Of a stretch of 64,000 nucleotides of DNA, positions 13,901 through 28,900 are shown in pieces (the first letter of the stretch is position 1; each line of letters starts with the position of its first letter). Source of the stretch: Callaeas wilsoni (Eukaryota; Chordata; Aves; Passeriformes; Callaeidae); NCBI GenBank assembly GCA_013398955.1, contig VWPU01014834.1:62001-126000 (forward strand), read 5' to 3'. The notes beneath the pieces are model-generated. The model was not told the DNA's origin. It worked only from the letters and a program-made list of their open reading frames with translations, and ran no database searches. Both the position numbers and the translations under genes were made by a program.

Positions 13901-16900
13901 ACAAGGCCAAATATAGAACCCCATCTGGTGGCTTGACTAAGGAATCTCATAACTGTTTTAAATTCTTGGTTTGCAGCTCTTCACAAGGAAAAACCTGAAG
14001 TGTTTTGTTTTGAGGGTTATTTTTTGTTTGTTTCATTTAATTTTCTTTTTTAAATAAAAGTTCTCTTAAAGTTGCAAATGTTTGGGGAGGTGGAGTTGTT
14101 TGTTAAACAATATAGGAAGTAACATGAGCTTTAGCATACAAATCAAGATACTAGTTCAAAGAGTTAACAAGAAAAACATATTGTGGTCCTGTGGAAAAAA
14201 ATCACTATGTGGAAGAAAAACTCTGTGAACAGAAGGTTTGACAGAACCACTATTTTCAGGCAAAGTTTGCTATGGCCAATAATGCAAACATACTTCCTCC
14301 CACGTCCATGTCTGTGCATTGTAGCATTGTGTTTTAGATATGTAAAAGAGTAAAACTTCAGGAACAGTAGATGCAAAATTGCTTTTGCAATGTGAGTATG
14401 AGAAACTTTATAATTGCCACTTCTTAGTGATCCCACTTCTTCTCATGAAACCTTATGAACTTACTCTGAGCTGAGGGGATCTTAAAGAAGTCATTTAAGC
14501 TCCAGGAACAAGTGCTTTGCTCCTGAGTCACCATGCCTTGATGAAATCCAAGTGAATACATACAGGTAATGCACATTCCCAAGAGCACTTCCAAGGGCAG
14601 CTCTCCAGGATGAAGGCTTCCTCTTTTTACAGCAGTCTACACTGCACTGCTAGTGCGATTCCAGAATGGATTACAAAAATGCACGCTGTAGCTCACGCAC
14701 AAGTCAACACTACATCTTACAGCAAGCCTGAACACATCTACTGGTTCCAAGCCTGTATTTTGTATCACTTTATCCTTCAAGGACATATGGCTGTCAAGAC
14801 AGGCTGTTTATGGGCTCCCTGGAAAATGACCAAGACAAGATCGGTAGAAAGCCTGAGCTGCCTTTAAAGCACTGACCACGTTCCCAAGGCATCTTGCAGC
14901 TGGCAAAAAGCATGATGTGCTTCACTGTCCTGTGCTGCTAAGGACAGTATAGGCACATTATGTCTTCTGTTCTTGGCCTGAGCCAAGATCACTAGTTCTG
15001 AATAAAAGATATTTCTCCACAAACTGCTGGATCAATGCCAAAAATTAATGAACTATTGAACATACCAGATGGTAAAATCTTTGTTACAACCCACTTGGGC
15101 TGAATTTAACCAATCAGTTATAAACAGCCCAGGGCTAAAAGAGGGTTTATTCAAATATGAAAACAACTTACAAAAAGATTTCTAGTTTTCCCAATGTCAG
15201 CTTACCATTTTTGTTTCCCCCTATCTGTATTTTCAAATCACAGTCTTGGGATCTCAGCTTACACAGAGACTTATAGAACAGAACACCAAGCTGAGTTGTT
15301 TCAGAAAAGTACTAATTTTTGCACAATACGGAAAGAAGCACGGTTTAATAGCTGAATTACTTCAAAATATAAATATGGCAGTAGTGCCTCCAATGGCTTT
15401 CAGACATAGCAGTAGCTTCCTGCCTCCCCCCCAAAACAACATAAACAAGTCTGAATTTAAGATTAATTTGAATATTTACCAGATTTTCTTTGCCGTCGTC
15501 CAAGTAAATCTGTTACTGTTTTGCGGAATAGTTTAGCTTCTTCTTCATTAGCAAAATTAAGACCAACTTGACATGTCTGAAAAACATTAATATTCCCCCC
15601 CATGACTAAGAAAATGTTTTAAAGGCTTTCTTAACTATCGTCTTACACCTCTCTAAAGGTATAACCAGAAAAATCATCATCGCAAATTTGGAACCAAGTC
15701 ATAGTGAATGAAACATTGTATCTTAGCAATGACTGTCTACTAATCAAGTTTCTAAAGATCACGGATAACAGATATGAGCAAAATCTTGCAGCTTCAAAGC
15801 AAAGAGGGGAGGAGAGACGAAAATTTGTGCTTTAAGAATACATGGTATGTCATAAACATCATCTGCAAGTCAAAATGTAATTTCAGTAAAGAAAGTCGAA
15901 AATAAAGAACTTCTGTACTATATATTAAATTTTCTGGTTGAGATACCAAAAAAATTCCTTTAATAAATAAGCTTTTACAAATAATTTATAGAATTAATTA
16001 ATAACCTCAGTTACATTAAAAGAGATACTGTTCAAACCAAAGGCATTTTAAAACAGGTATTCAAAGACATTGAGACTCACATCTCCAGCAAAGGTATGAA
16101 AATATCCTCTAGGACTATTATATACAAAGTTATTGTACAGCTCCTGCTCCCACAATAATTTCCCATCCTGAAAAGAAGAAAACAAACAAAAAAGAAGACT
16201 GAAAAACTACAGATGAAATTGCAGAGTTTAACTTCTTTTACAATAGAACCCACTAAGAATTGGACACAGCATAGTGTTAAACATCTGCCTTGCTATTAAC
16301 CCAATGGATAAGCTCAATCAAAATCAAAATATACCAGAACTTGTGGAAGAGTTGTAAAAGCCTATTCCATTGGGTCACTGTGTTCTGTTCAAATCCCTGG
16401 ATGTTTCCAAAAATTTCTTTCAACTTCTACAACCCTGCAACAGTGATACTGAGAGCAGTAATAGCGACCAGTCATAGGAATACAGTGACAAAACAGCAAC
16501 AGCAATAAAGGAGGCTTCCAGTCTCCTGTTCTTATCTCAGGCTTGACTTGAAAACAGTGAACTTAAAGAGAACAAAAATCTCATGTTTTTAAGAAGTCAC
16601 ACACATTTAAATGACATTACAGTTCAGTACCCAAGGAAGAAGTTTCTGACTGAATCTTAACAATCAGGTGACCAAATCACAAAGTTAAATGCAAGTGCCA
16701 ACTGGCAATCCTGAACAAACCCGAGAAGCTTCAAGCACTGAATTCTGACAGATAAGGAGCTGTTTCTTGGCTGCAGAGATAATGGGAAGCTTTCCTAAGT
16801 CTCAATACAGTCAGTAGGACTTAGGTTTCTCAGCATCATTTTTGTTATGAAAACACATCTGGGACACTTTGTCTCTCAGTTTCCACTCTCTTGAATGGAA

Positions 16901-19900
16901 TATTATAATAAGACTAAGATCTTCAGTATAAGTGTATTTTTTGTGGAGGGGGAATGAGAGAAAAAGCCACCAAACCCCCCCAAAAAGTCAGAACACACAA
17001 CTTGTTTATCCTGCAGTTTTCACATGCAGCACCACACTGATCAAAAAGATTGTTTCCAGCTGTACATAAGACAGCATTTTCTTAGACCATCCAAAGTAGT
17101 GACATCTGCTAGAATTTTGATAGCTATCCATATCAGTGACACTATACTAATTTCCACTAATGTGACTAATCAGATCTGTAGAGGACAGCTTCTGAGAGCT
17201 GTAAAAATCCATTGAACCTGATATTTATTTCATCCATTAAAGATGACATATATGAAATTGTTTAAATTTAGACTACCTGAAAAAGTTGCAATTGCCTATT
17301 AATAACCACTGCAATTGCAATGCTTAAAGCACAACCACTTACTTGAGAATTACTATGAAGGCATAACTACAACCTATACTCATTGAATTCAAAATGGAGA
17401 ATGAATACAACCAAACTTAAAGGCTCTGAAAAAGAAAAAAGATACTTACCTTAATGTCAAATATTCTGATAAAATATGACCTCTGTGGATTGTCCTTCAC
17501 AAGGCAAGCTACACCACAGCACTTCTTTGACCACATGGCATTGCGATCTGCTGCGTATATCTGAACAACTGCTGAAGACATCGTCTAAAAAGAAAAGGTA
17601 GCTATTACTGTTAAGGAAAATAATAATCAATTCTATAATTGATCCTTTCCCAAAGCATCTCTTAATTTTTTTCCTTGTTCTAGGCAGCAACTTTGCTGAT
17701 TTCCCAGGCAGTTAACATCATAAAGTTCAAATGACCTCGAATCATTCCTATGCTTTAGATTTTCAATTCTATGTGAGATTTAGACACCTTAAGAACCCAA
17801 ATGAATTTTTCCTTCTTTTTCATGAAAATTAGCAAAGAGATTTTGCCTGTAAGAAGCAGATCAGTAACTATGGTGGTCACACAGAGTAGCCCTACTGTGC
17901 AAGGAAATGTCTGTTTAGTACTTCAAACTGAATACAAACACAATACTCAAGCTGAAACTGTAAATTGCACAGTGCCTGGACACACTCCTGGGTACTGGAA
18001 TGCAACTGGAATACATTGCTTAATTGTTTATGTGGTCTCTGGCACAATTTTAACCTATGCCAACTAGTGAACTCCGAAAATTCCTGGGCACAGTTTGAGA
18101 ATTCACATGAGTGAGGCTCATTCCCAGCTGCCAACCAGAAATTGTCCTGTTCTCAAACGGAGAGATTTTAATAAGGGATGAAGATTATTCCACACCAGAA
18201 TGCTTCAGTCACTAGAACATTCTTGAGCATATTTTCTAGTATATATGTCTTACCTTAAAAGCCCCAGAGGAAAGGAAAACAGAAGTCTTTGAAGAATATT
18301 TATTTAGCATCCAAGTCATAAAGACAAAGAGCTTAAATGATCTGTAATGGCCAGACCAGAGGCTATCTAGCCTCAGATCTATGCTCCAGCAGCACCAGAT
18401 GCCAAAAGAAGGTAAGAATACAAGAATATACCATTACCACCATGGAAGCATATGCCTAGGAACTGCCAGGTTGGAGCGCAAAGCTCCCTAGGCCTGCATG
18501 TACCGCATTTTTCCTTTGTGAATTTGTCTATTCACTCTGCAGACCCATGTGAAATTCTGAGCATGACAGCACTGGACAGGATTGTGTTTCACAGTTTTCT
18601 TATGCACTGTGTGAATAATTAGCTCCTTTTAGCTAGACTTTTGCCACCTTCTAGTTTCAGTTGATTGTCCCTCCTTACTCTTACTCTAAGAAATGGTGTT
18701 GATGGCTTCATAGTTGTTCATGCTGCACACGCTTTTATAGATATTTGCCACACTTCCTTGGCCTCTATGCTCTCTTTAGGAAGTTTAGGAAGCAACACTA
18801 GTTTTAACTCATTCTTGTATCAAGAAAAAAGAAATCGTACTACACGTTACCCTTGTCACTCTTACATGGGTATTTACTAGTCCTACTATGTCCTTCTTTG
18901 CATGGGGATAAGACTTATCCTACATGAATCCAGTTTGTTAGCCCTTTGAACATAGGATCACATTAATATTTGTTCTCTACTTATTTCACTATCAGTCAAA
19001 AAGTTGTATTTCCTTTATCACTATGAAATATTAAGCAGATGTTTTATTAGATCTGTTATAGTTCCAAGACCTTTCTGGATGACTTATACCTAATCTGAGT
19101 AATGGGCTCCCTATTAGGTTTTCCCCACCTGCTCAACAAGGATTACTTTGCCTTCATCAACACTGACTACCTGCCAAACCAGTAGCCATCTAGAATTCAG
19201 GCATGTCTTCTTGCATTATAAGATTATTTACTAAATATCACTGTCACCATGGTCATACTTTTCAAATGGCTTAAAATCCCAAAAGAATGGCCTAAGTTTC
19301 ACTGGACTTTTTTAATCAAAAAACTTTCAGTTTTGTTAAAAGAGTCAACATAATATAGTCAGATTGACAGCCACACCTCAGGGAAGCTACATAACCTTTG
19401 CCCAAGAACCGTGATGCTAACTTTCACAAGTCAAGATATATTTGTGTTTCTCTTTGCAGCCACCTTGTCAGAAGTTGTCAGACTGGCTACTAATCTTGCT
19501 GGTAACCTACAGAAGAAGTTAAAGCATGATTGTCTGATCAAAAGAGTGCTTTGTAGTTGCTTCCTCAAATGCTCTACAACTAAGTGTGGAGTAAAACTTC
19601 TCTCCCTATAATCTACAGAGTAATATGAGTAATTTAATCATAACTGCACTTGTCAGATGAGTAAAAAAGGACCTAAGAATTAGCCATACTACCACAACAA
19701 AACAGTTACATCTGCAACTTAATGTCACCTAAGAGATGCCATTTTCCCCTCTATGCTGCAAACAGGCAATGGCCTAATTTTGGGCACAGCTGGGCAGATT
19801 TTGTTCAAAACCTCTGCTTCCCTAACAGCCTTTTCCCCTCATTTCTCCAATACTGTCTAATATTTATATCAATAACCTTGTCAACACAAGACAACACACA

Positions 19901-22900
19901 GCAGCAAAATGGGCCATTTTACAGTTCTCATTTAACCATAGCAACTATCTCGCCACCCCTGCAAGAAACCTTCTTAACACTCCAAAACAAGTCCAGCTCC
20001 ACTAACCTCTACCCAACAGGACTTCTTACAGAAATGGGTGGTCTTGGCAGGAATTATACAATTAAATTCAAGGCACAGGAGACAGCGACCTGTGTCAAGA
20101 CAGGGCTTCCTATGCATTGCTTACTATCATCTAACAGTAAAAGCAGCAACTGGGTTATCTGGGTAAACCAGTAACTGTCGTAACTCGACAACTGCTTATA
20201 AAACCTTGAACCAACACCTACCTCATGAGTATAAAGAATAATATTACACAGAGTGTGTCCTCATTCTGCATAATCATAATATATTTAATGTATACTTGAT
20301 TAGCCTATGAGTAGAGCTTGATTTACAAGTTAGAAAACAATTTCACTGAATCTAAAGTAGGTTTTGTTTTGAGGTCTACCAAGTTTAGAGTTCAATTGCA
20401 TTTTAACTTATTCATTAGCATTGTACAAATTCCAAGTGTTGACAAGCTGCGAGGCTTTTGCATATCAGAATATAAAGTTACAAATTCTGCTGTCACACCA
20501 CTCAGATTTTTTTATTAAAAGGGCAATATAGGAAAAAAATACGACGTGTATTTTTTCTGGAGGGGGGTTGGGGTGGGGGAAGGACAATAAAATCCAACTC
20601 CTTTTATTTCAGCCCATGTGCATTTTCAACATGTAGAGCAGTGGTGCCAAATTTCTGCTATTCAGCTTCTGGTAAAAAGACAGTAAAAGTAATCATCCAC
20701 ACCATTTGGAAACTTACAGACTTATCACTGAAATTTAAAACTTGAGAAAATATAACTTCATCTACCACTATTCAATATGAATCCTAGCCACATAAATTCA
20801 ATTTTTAAAGTTCAAATTTAATTGCGTAATTGCAGCATCTGAGAACGTTTACACAAATATCATAATTTGAGTACTCTACTACATTTACTGATTGAGTATT
20901 CACTATCTATTTTGAACCCAATTAATATACCCAGCTCAGTTTATCACAGCATTCTTGAAGAGAATATTGCATTTAAAAGTATGGTCTGTTTTACATGTAA
21001 ATATTTCTTCTGAGCAGGGCACACCACTGATTCAATACAATGAGTGTATTTTTTTCTGACATGTAGTAGGTTACTTTGTTACTACTGTGTTTTCAGGGGA
21101 AGGATTTTGAAGTTGTCACTACTGCTTTTTTTAAGAGTTTTGGTGAGGACCTTGTCCTTTTTACATAGCTGTATATTTGGAAAAGGTGCATAGGGGAAAG
21201 AAATAAGGTAGTCCACCAAAAACTCATGGGCCATTGAGAGGAAAATCAACCCTTCTCAGTTCCCTTTACTTTTTCCACAGTCAACCTCCAGCTGGAGGAC
21301 ATACCATTGATTCCAGGAACTTGTCACACCCTTCACGCTGATGAGCTATGAAGCAGTAAGTCTGTGTTGTCAGCTGTACACTGGCTGTCTCACTGGAAGA
21401 GCTGGTCCTACCCTTTAACCCATACTGCAGGATATGTGGTATCAACAAAAGGCTCACAAAAACACCTTCTGCCTGCAAAACTTAGCCACAACCAGTCATC
21501 ACATGTTTGTAGAATGTGATCACGGCAGCCACTGACAGTTTCCAACTGGGCAGCAGATAGCTGTGTACATTGACCGGCTTCCGGTGTGAACATTTGCTGC
21601 AGTGGCCTGTCAAGTTAATGACTTGCTGTAACTCAACTGTTTCTCAAAAAACAGTGAAGCAAGCCAGCATAGACAGTGGCACATCTCATTACAAAAAAGA
21701 ATCATTACAATAGATGGCTTATGGCTGACAGACATTAAAACATAGTGGGCCAAAAGTCACAACAAAGAGTGGCAGCAAGACTAAAGCTGTGAGGTATTTG
21801 GCCACTTCAGCATACACCAGGACAGAAAGCAAGACCCACTGTGATGGTTTTTTGCAGTGTTTACATAAACTGACAACAAGTTGTGGTGCAAAGATCAAAG
21901 ACTCATAAAACGACTTTGGTTGGATGTGACCTCTGTAAGTCTTCCAGGCCAAGCTCCTGCTCACAAAAAGGGTAATTAAAAGCCTAAAGGCTCGGGGTCC
22001 TGTTCAGTTAAGTTTAAGGGCTACAAAATCGCCTCTATCCTTAATCACTCCCATTTTGGTGCTTGTACAAATGCATCTAGATTTCCTGTATTTCTCTAAT
22101 GGTTCAGTATTGTTATGTGTTACATGTTGACAGTACTACTGAAGACACACTAGCATTAACTTTCAATCTTTTCCCAATTTTAAGAGTAATGTTTTATTCC
22201 CATAAAGGTGCAGAACCTGCATAGACACAAGTTCATCAGACGTTACAGGCTTGCTTTTCCAAAGTTACCCTTCCCAGCCCCTGAAAGCGTCTTACAAATA
22301 AAACTAGGAAAAAAAGATTTTAAAAAAAAATCCAACAGCTTTGTCCTGTAATGCAAGAATGCAAATAGTAGCAGTTGCTTCCAATCAGAGTAACCTCTTA
22401 AACCCATGCTCATACAATGGCTGTAGCTTCTTCACAAAATCAGTCTGAGGACTTTTGGCTCAATTAGCTACTTCTACATTTCTGTGGGAAAAAAGCAAGC
22501 TATGGTGAATAGCTGTGTACAATCCAAACCCTGTAAGAATAGAAATCAGTATTTCTATTCTCTTTTCCATAAAGCAGTATCTGGAAATGTTGTCCTAATC
22601 AATACTAGAGCTGGTGAGATACCTATGGGAGGTATTTTTAAGACATGCTATGGGTGGAAATCCTCATTATGGCTAAGCCAACATGTTGCAGCCTAACCAG
22701 ATGATGCTGGGTGCTCCTGGGTCGCACATTTCTTCTTTGATACAAGACCAGGGAGATGGACCACAGTTTGCTTCTAGGGTGACTGTTCCAAGAATATAAG
22801 GCTGTTACTATTCACTGACACTACAACAGTAGTAACAGTTTTCCTCAGAGAGCAGGGTTCAGGAACACAGGCATGCTAACACCAAGTACCACTTTACTGC

Positions 22901-25900
22901 AGAAATGCTTAGTAAGGTCTAACGCTAATCTTGACCACAAGAACAGCAAGAAGCTTCAGTACCCAAGCAATCTCTAATAGCCTAGCATTAGCTGAGTCGT
23001 GAAAGAGCATATGGAAACAGTATCATTAAGACTCCTGAATGAGAAAGACAAGAAGCAGAAGCGAGACCATGCTCTATAGAAAATTGACCTTCATTCACAG
23101 AAAAATAGGCAATTAGATAGAATTCCGTGGCTGACATTTTTTTCCTCCAGATGACAAATATTCTGAAGGAAAAAACAACCAAAATATAGCACTGACTAAT
23201 CAAGCAGAGACAGCACTTGAAATCTTAGGTTTTTTCCAAACTAAACTTAGGTTTAAGCAACTACACTTGTAAATGTTGGTACTTTAATTCATGTTATTCA
23301 ATGCAAACAAAATTGTAATTAAACAGTGATGATAATGCCCTCTTGTTTTGCAATTGTCTTATCTTCAGTATCATAAATATATGGAGCTTCCAAAAATGTT
23401 TCTGCAGTGCTCAAGACAGCTATGCATTTTCTCATCACTCAATACAGAAACATAAAACCTGCTGTAGGGACCAGGCACCAGAACTTCCACTCCTTTCTTG
23501 AGGGAAGACTTTGGTGCCCTACACAATCAAGCCCTACTTGCTCTTTCTGGCAGTTTAGTTTTCCTTCTGCACAGTGGTCCTGTTTGAAGAAAAAACGTAG
23601 CTTTTTTTCTTGGCATTGAGAAGTCTCCTATCATGTGGGAACACTATGTTCCCTTCCTGGTAGGAAGGACTGATAACCCACTTCCAGGGAGAATGTTCTC
23701 TCCACCATGCACTCCTACAGAAGGCATGCACTGCAACCTCCTCCAACAGTAATTTTAAATGACTTGACTAAGACTGCCACTATTGAAATGACCCCTAACT
23801 AATTAGGCCATATAAAAACCATGCAAGCACGCTTCCCTAACAATTGCAACATTTTAAGTAGCAGAGGTATTTGCTAGAGTAGACAAAAAGATTTCCTAGC
23901 ACTTTCACAGAAACTTAGAAGAGTTTAATTAGGTTCAGAATCCTACAGTATTTATTAGCCCTGTAGAGTAGGTAAGCCAACCTTCTTAAGCATAGATGTC
24001 TAGTATAATGGTGTAAGTGCAATTCAGGCCTAACAGTGAGAAATATGAACACAAATTAACATCACCACCAAATTGTTAAAAACTCAGGAAGTATTCACAA
24101 ATGTCAACTTGTAATTACTTTTCAGTTACGAATGGGAAAGGATTGGGATGGGAAGAAATTGGAGAGACAAAGGACTGGTGATGCTGAAGGCAGACTACTC
24201 TTGCTTACTGCTGACACCTTCATCTGAAGGACTGCAAGGATTAGGGCCCCACACAACAGAGTAAGTACAATAGATGCATCTAACTGTCTTTTTAGGCTTT
24301 TCCCCTCTAGAAACAGTGTATCAGGCTATTTATGGTTACTGCACCTTGTACAAAGAAAGTGTGATGATACTGTCTTGATAGCATGTGCACACACACACAC
24401 ACACATGTGCTAAAAATACTCTTCAAAGACTCCACAATATTTTGACTACAAAATTAGATTTTCGTCAGTCAGCTTTTGCAAGTCTCAGACTGGTTTATAA
24501 TTTATGTTTTCACACCAGGTTGCCTCAAGAGTTTTCCCAACTGAATCTAAGTGTGACAGTGTTCATCCACTGGGGATTTGACTACTACTTTATTTTTAAT
24601 TTGGACAAACTGTGATTACTTCAATTTTTAAAGCTATTACAGCTTCTAAAGATATATTTAGCAAATTATTAATAATTTCTTCTTTAAAGACAATTGTGTA
24701 TTGCAAAAAAGCTACTTTCAGATGTTACCGACACGATTTTAAACTAGTTTCCCATAGAAAAAAGAAATAGAACTTCAGAAGTTTGCTGGCAGATTTCAGT
24801 AAATCAAGCAACTAGAAACAATCTTCTAATTTTTATGCCATTTACAGGACATTGTTTGCCAAAGACCAATTGATTGCTCCAAAGACAGGAAAACTAAAGC
24901 AAGACTTCACATTATTTGACAGAACTGACAAAAGAAAGCCTTTTGTAAATATCCAATCACATGAGTAAAACTTTATTTGGTGCAAACTGAAAAATTACTC
25001 AGCTGAAAGCACTGAGGCCTCATCAGTGCTACTGCTTGTGAAATTATTTGCTACAATACCAACAGTGTTCAATTTTAAGCTTAAAGCTTGCTTTTCATTT
25101 TATTAATGTCCCATGATTGCCCACTGATTTAAAAATGCTGCATATATAGATGCTAAGAAAATAGTAATTTTTTTCCATGTATACACAAAGTTAGGCTATT
25201 AGAAATAAAGCCACTGTGTAAGACATGCTAGTTTTTCTTATTTGAAGGCAGAAAGAATTTCTTTCAGAAAAAACGAAGCCACTTCAGGTATCACTTCTGA
25301 AAGATGAGAAGACAGTTCCATATAACACATGGCCAAAATATTTAAGGAATTAAGAGACCAAAACCAACTAAAAAAAAAAGTTAATACCTAAGAACAGATT
25401 CCCTGTCTTGCCTGTGCCCTGATAACCAAACAAGTCAGCTGCAATATCCTCACTGAAGATCTTTTACTGGTGTGAAGAAGGTACCAGCGATCATTAAGTG
25501 ATGTTACAACAAAAAAAGGGATGAAACAAGGGACTGCTGTTTAACAAATCTAAGCCATAAAAGTGCTTGTCTGAACTTAAGTCTGCTGTTGTCCAGTAAA
25601 GAGACCCTTCACTCCTAATCCTCAGTCAGTCAGTTACAGACAGCTCACATTTTAATGAGTGTCTTCAGATACAAATTCATTTGCCTTTCCAGTATATCCC
25701 ACAACCCTCCAGTTCAGTTAGAGCTGGCCAACTCCTTTTCAAAACCTTGCTCCACAGTGGATCACAGAAGACCAACAATTAAGGTGTGGGTAAACAGCAT
25801 AGCATATAAAGCCTAATCAAACAGCACATGATTAAGAGAGACATTCTTTTATCAGACACAGCATGAAGATATTTTTAAATCCTACAACCTCAGTTCAGGA

Positions 25901-28900
25901 CAGCACATGGAAGACTTCAGCCTTCCTGAGATATGACATAACAGTAACCACAAGCATGCTGCAGATTATAATATTCCAAGCTATCTCAGTTTAGCAGATC
26001 ATTTACCAGCTGACACACACAACCTGGGGCCTCCACTGATGAGCAAACTGAACACCGTCACTTCCTGTTTACCTGCACAGCATCACTCACTGAGCTGCAC
26101 CTCACTGCTTAATGGTGCCGAAACCTTGGCTGGCCACAAAACAGCGCACACAGCAAAACAGCTACTTGTGCTCTGGAGTTGAAGCTGTTGAATGTGCTGC
26201 ATACAGGCTTCCCATAAAATTGTTACTGTCTATTGCCATGGAACAGAAATTCTGACTAAAGAAGACATTTTGTCTTGCAGTTCCACTGCCATCTCCAGCC
26301 TCCAAAGAAACACTCAGATTCAAAGCATGTAAAACTGTTCTTGCCAAAGCTCAGGGAATTTTTAGACAAAATGCTGAAGCCTACTCTTCATTTTTTATCC
26401 ATTTTAAATTTATTAAGACTCCCAAGACTAGGATGAACCTTACACAACTAGACTATTGCACAGATACATAGATTAACCAATTCTCAAAACTATGTTTCAT
26501 AGTCACACACAGAAACTACGAATTCAAGTCAAGAATCACGAGTTTCATGCAATGCACAGGATAAAATTGGCGTTCACCTCTGGTTTGTCCTGTTCTACTG
26601 TCCATCCAGCTATAAGAAAATCCAGCTTCTTTCCCTCAACATTCTTCTCTTCTACAGCAACTCACTGCCTTCACGTACTTAGGTCCTCTATCTTCAGCCT
26701 TCACCAGTCATTCCATTCTCTACACAGTAACATTTTTCTAGATGCTACATACTAGTTCCATATTAAATGCAGATTCTTACAAGCAAATCCTCATACCCAC
26801 TTTGAAGATATGAGAGTGCTTTGAGAAAAAATATTAGCATTCAGGCCCATTTTTTAGTGTTAGATCCACTGCAGTTCCTCATTGACTCACTCAATGATAC
26901 AGGTATCATGAAGTTCACAAGTAAAAATCTGCAGAACAAGAGCTAAATTGATTAAGGAAAGGATGTGAAGCATAAACCTCGGGAATTCATGAATTATCCC
27001 AGCTCTGGAACACTCATTAATGAGCCCCTGAAAATGCTATTCAGCATCCACTTGGTACTCCCAGGTCCAGATTTAAAAAAACAGATTAAAAAAATGAGTA
27101 TTTGCTTTGCAGAGATGATGTTTAGGTGAACTTCACTTATGATCATTACATTTGAAGACAGAAAATAATATGGAATTTTGACTTTTGATACTTAGGGAAG
27201 ATTGAAATAAAACAGCTTAAATTGCTTTAAAAGAACTCTTTTATAAGAACACATTAATTACATGCCAACATAAAACAAAGAACTCCCTTCAAAATATTAA
27301 GAAATATGAGAAAAGGCTATTAAAAGTAAAACCTCTTTGAGTAATAGCCAGCAACTGGTCTTGCAATTGTGTATACAACTTGTGTCCTGTCCTGTAAAGC
27401 AGACTCAATCCACTTACATAAAGGTACTTAGAGATGCAACTCCCCCTCACACTTTCACCATGCCACAATTCAACATGTATTAATTCCTCCTTGAGCAGTT
27501 CACATTTGAACAGAAGAGTTATGGCAATTCTAGTCAGATACAAGAAAACATAACTGCACGTAAGATTTTTTTTTTTTTTAATATGTACCAGCAACTGAGT
27601 CTGCTATGAATAGTTACTCCCAGTGACAAGTCTTAAAAAGTAGATATACTATGGGGGAAAAAAAAGGCATGAAGATATATTAGTTCTATGATCCCTTGCC
27701 ATATTCAAAGTTTACTGCAGAGATAAAACATTAGACACCAGTTTAGTGCCCAGGAGACTGCTGGTTTTCATTTCGTTCTAGCAACAAGAAGTTGCATGCT
27801 AATGTTTGTTTCTCCCCTGTGCCTCAGTTTCCTCATCTGTAACACATAAGAGAGACACTGACCTCTACCTCTGTAAAGTGCTTTGAGCACTACTGATGAA
27901 GAAGTATTATGCTGTCACAGACAGAAATTATTTTTGGAGGGTGTGGGATATGAGTCAACATTATCTTCTTTGCTAATAGCAAGTGTTAAGACAGGTTAAT
28001 TTCCACATCTGTTTTAGATAAGGAAATGGAGATAGTCCTTTATCATGGGGTAACACCTTGAGTCTAGTGACATTTATTACAGCTAACAGTTTCAATTACC
28101 ACTGTCCATAGGGGCTCCTTCTTTGCAAGGTAGCAGTGCTACATTTACCAACATGCTATGGAGGCCAAAAGCCACTTGAATTCACCTGTCTGTAAACAAA
28201 CTTTAGCAGTTTGGAAGCAGTGTCACAGAATGGTGGTCTTAGAAGGCCAACTGTAAGTAGGCCTCAGGCTTAAGATTTAAGTCACCTATTTCCATTTTAG
28301 ACAAATCGTGGCTGCAAATTCTTTGTAACAAACTTAATAATGCTTTTGTAAGTCACCATCACACATTTTTTACACAGTACATTTAACTCATGATTCTTAA
28401 GAGGGAAGACAAAAGAGTACAAGGCGTATGTACAGGGACTCAAAACTTCCCATGTACCTGGAATTTCTCAGTAGTCTATTCCATGACAATGCCTGAGCAA
28501 CAATAATCCCTGAAGTCTCAGCATGTAAGCATTGAAAAAAAGGTAAGACAATGCACCAAACAATAAAACAAAACAAAACAAAGTTGTTTTAAAACTAGGC
28601 ACTCTATCCCAGTTCTGACACAGCCCTTCAATAAAGACAATCTCATCATCCCCATATACCCAGGTTCATTTAGAAAGGATTAAGGCTACACTGAAAAACG
28701 CTACGGAGAGTTTACTTTTGCTTTTGGCATTGCTACTTGGTCCCCAAAAAGAGCTGAAAACTCCACTGTAGTGTGGCCTTTGCAGCTCAAGATTTGCGTT
28801 TAAACTCTCAGGTCAGGTATTACAAACCTTCAATTTCTGCTACTAAAGAAAAGCCCCGCCAAAAAATAATTTGCGTTTTTGTTACACTCTCCCCCTTGAT

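Noticed and set aside
15246..15536. 96-codon plus-strand frame overlapping exon 4
   Set aside because: Antisense to a confirmed exon; the overlap part is the reverse of the WH1 coding sequence, and the rest has no family signature.
17457..17690. 77-codon minus-strand frame over WASL exon 2
   Set aside because: It is a shadow in another register; the true frame of exon 2 encodes the WH1 core and ends at 17450.
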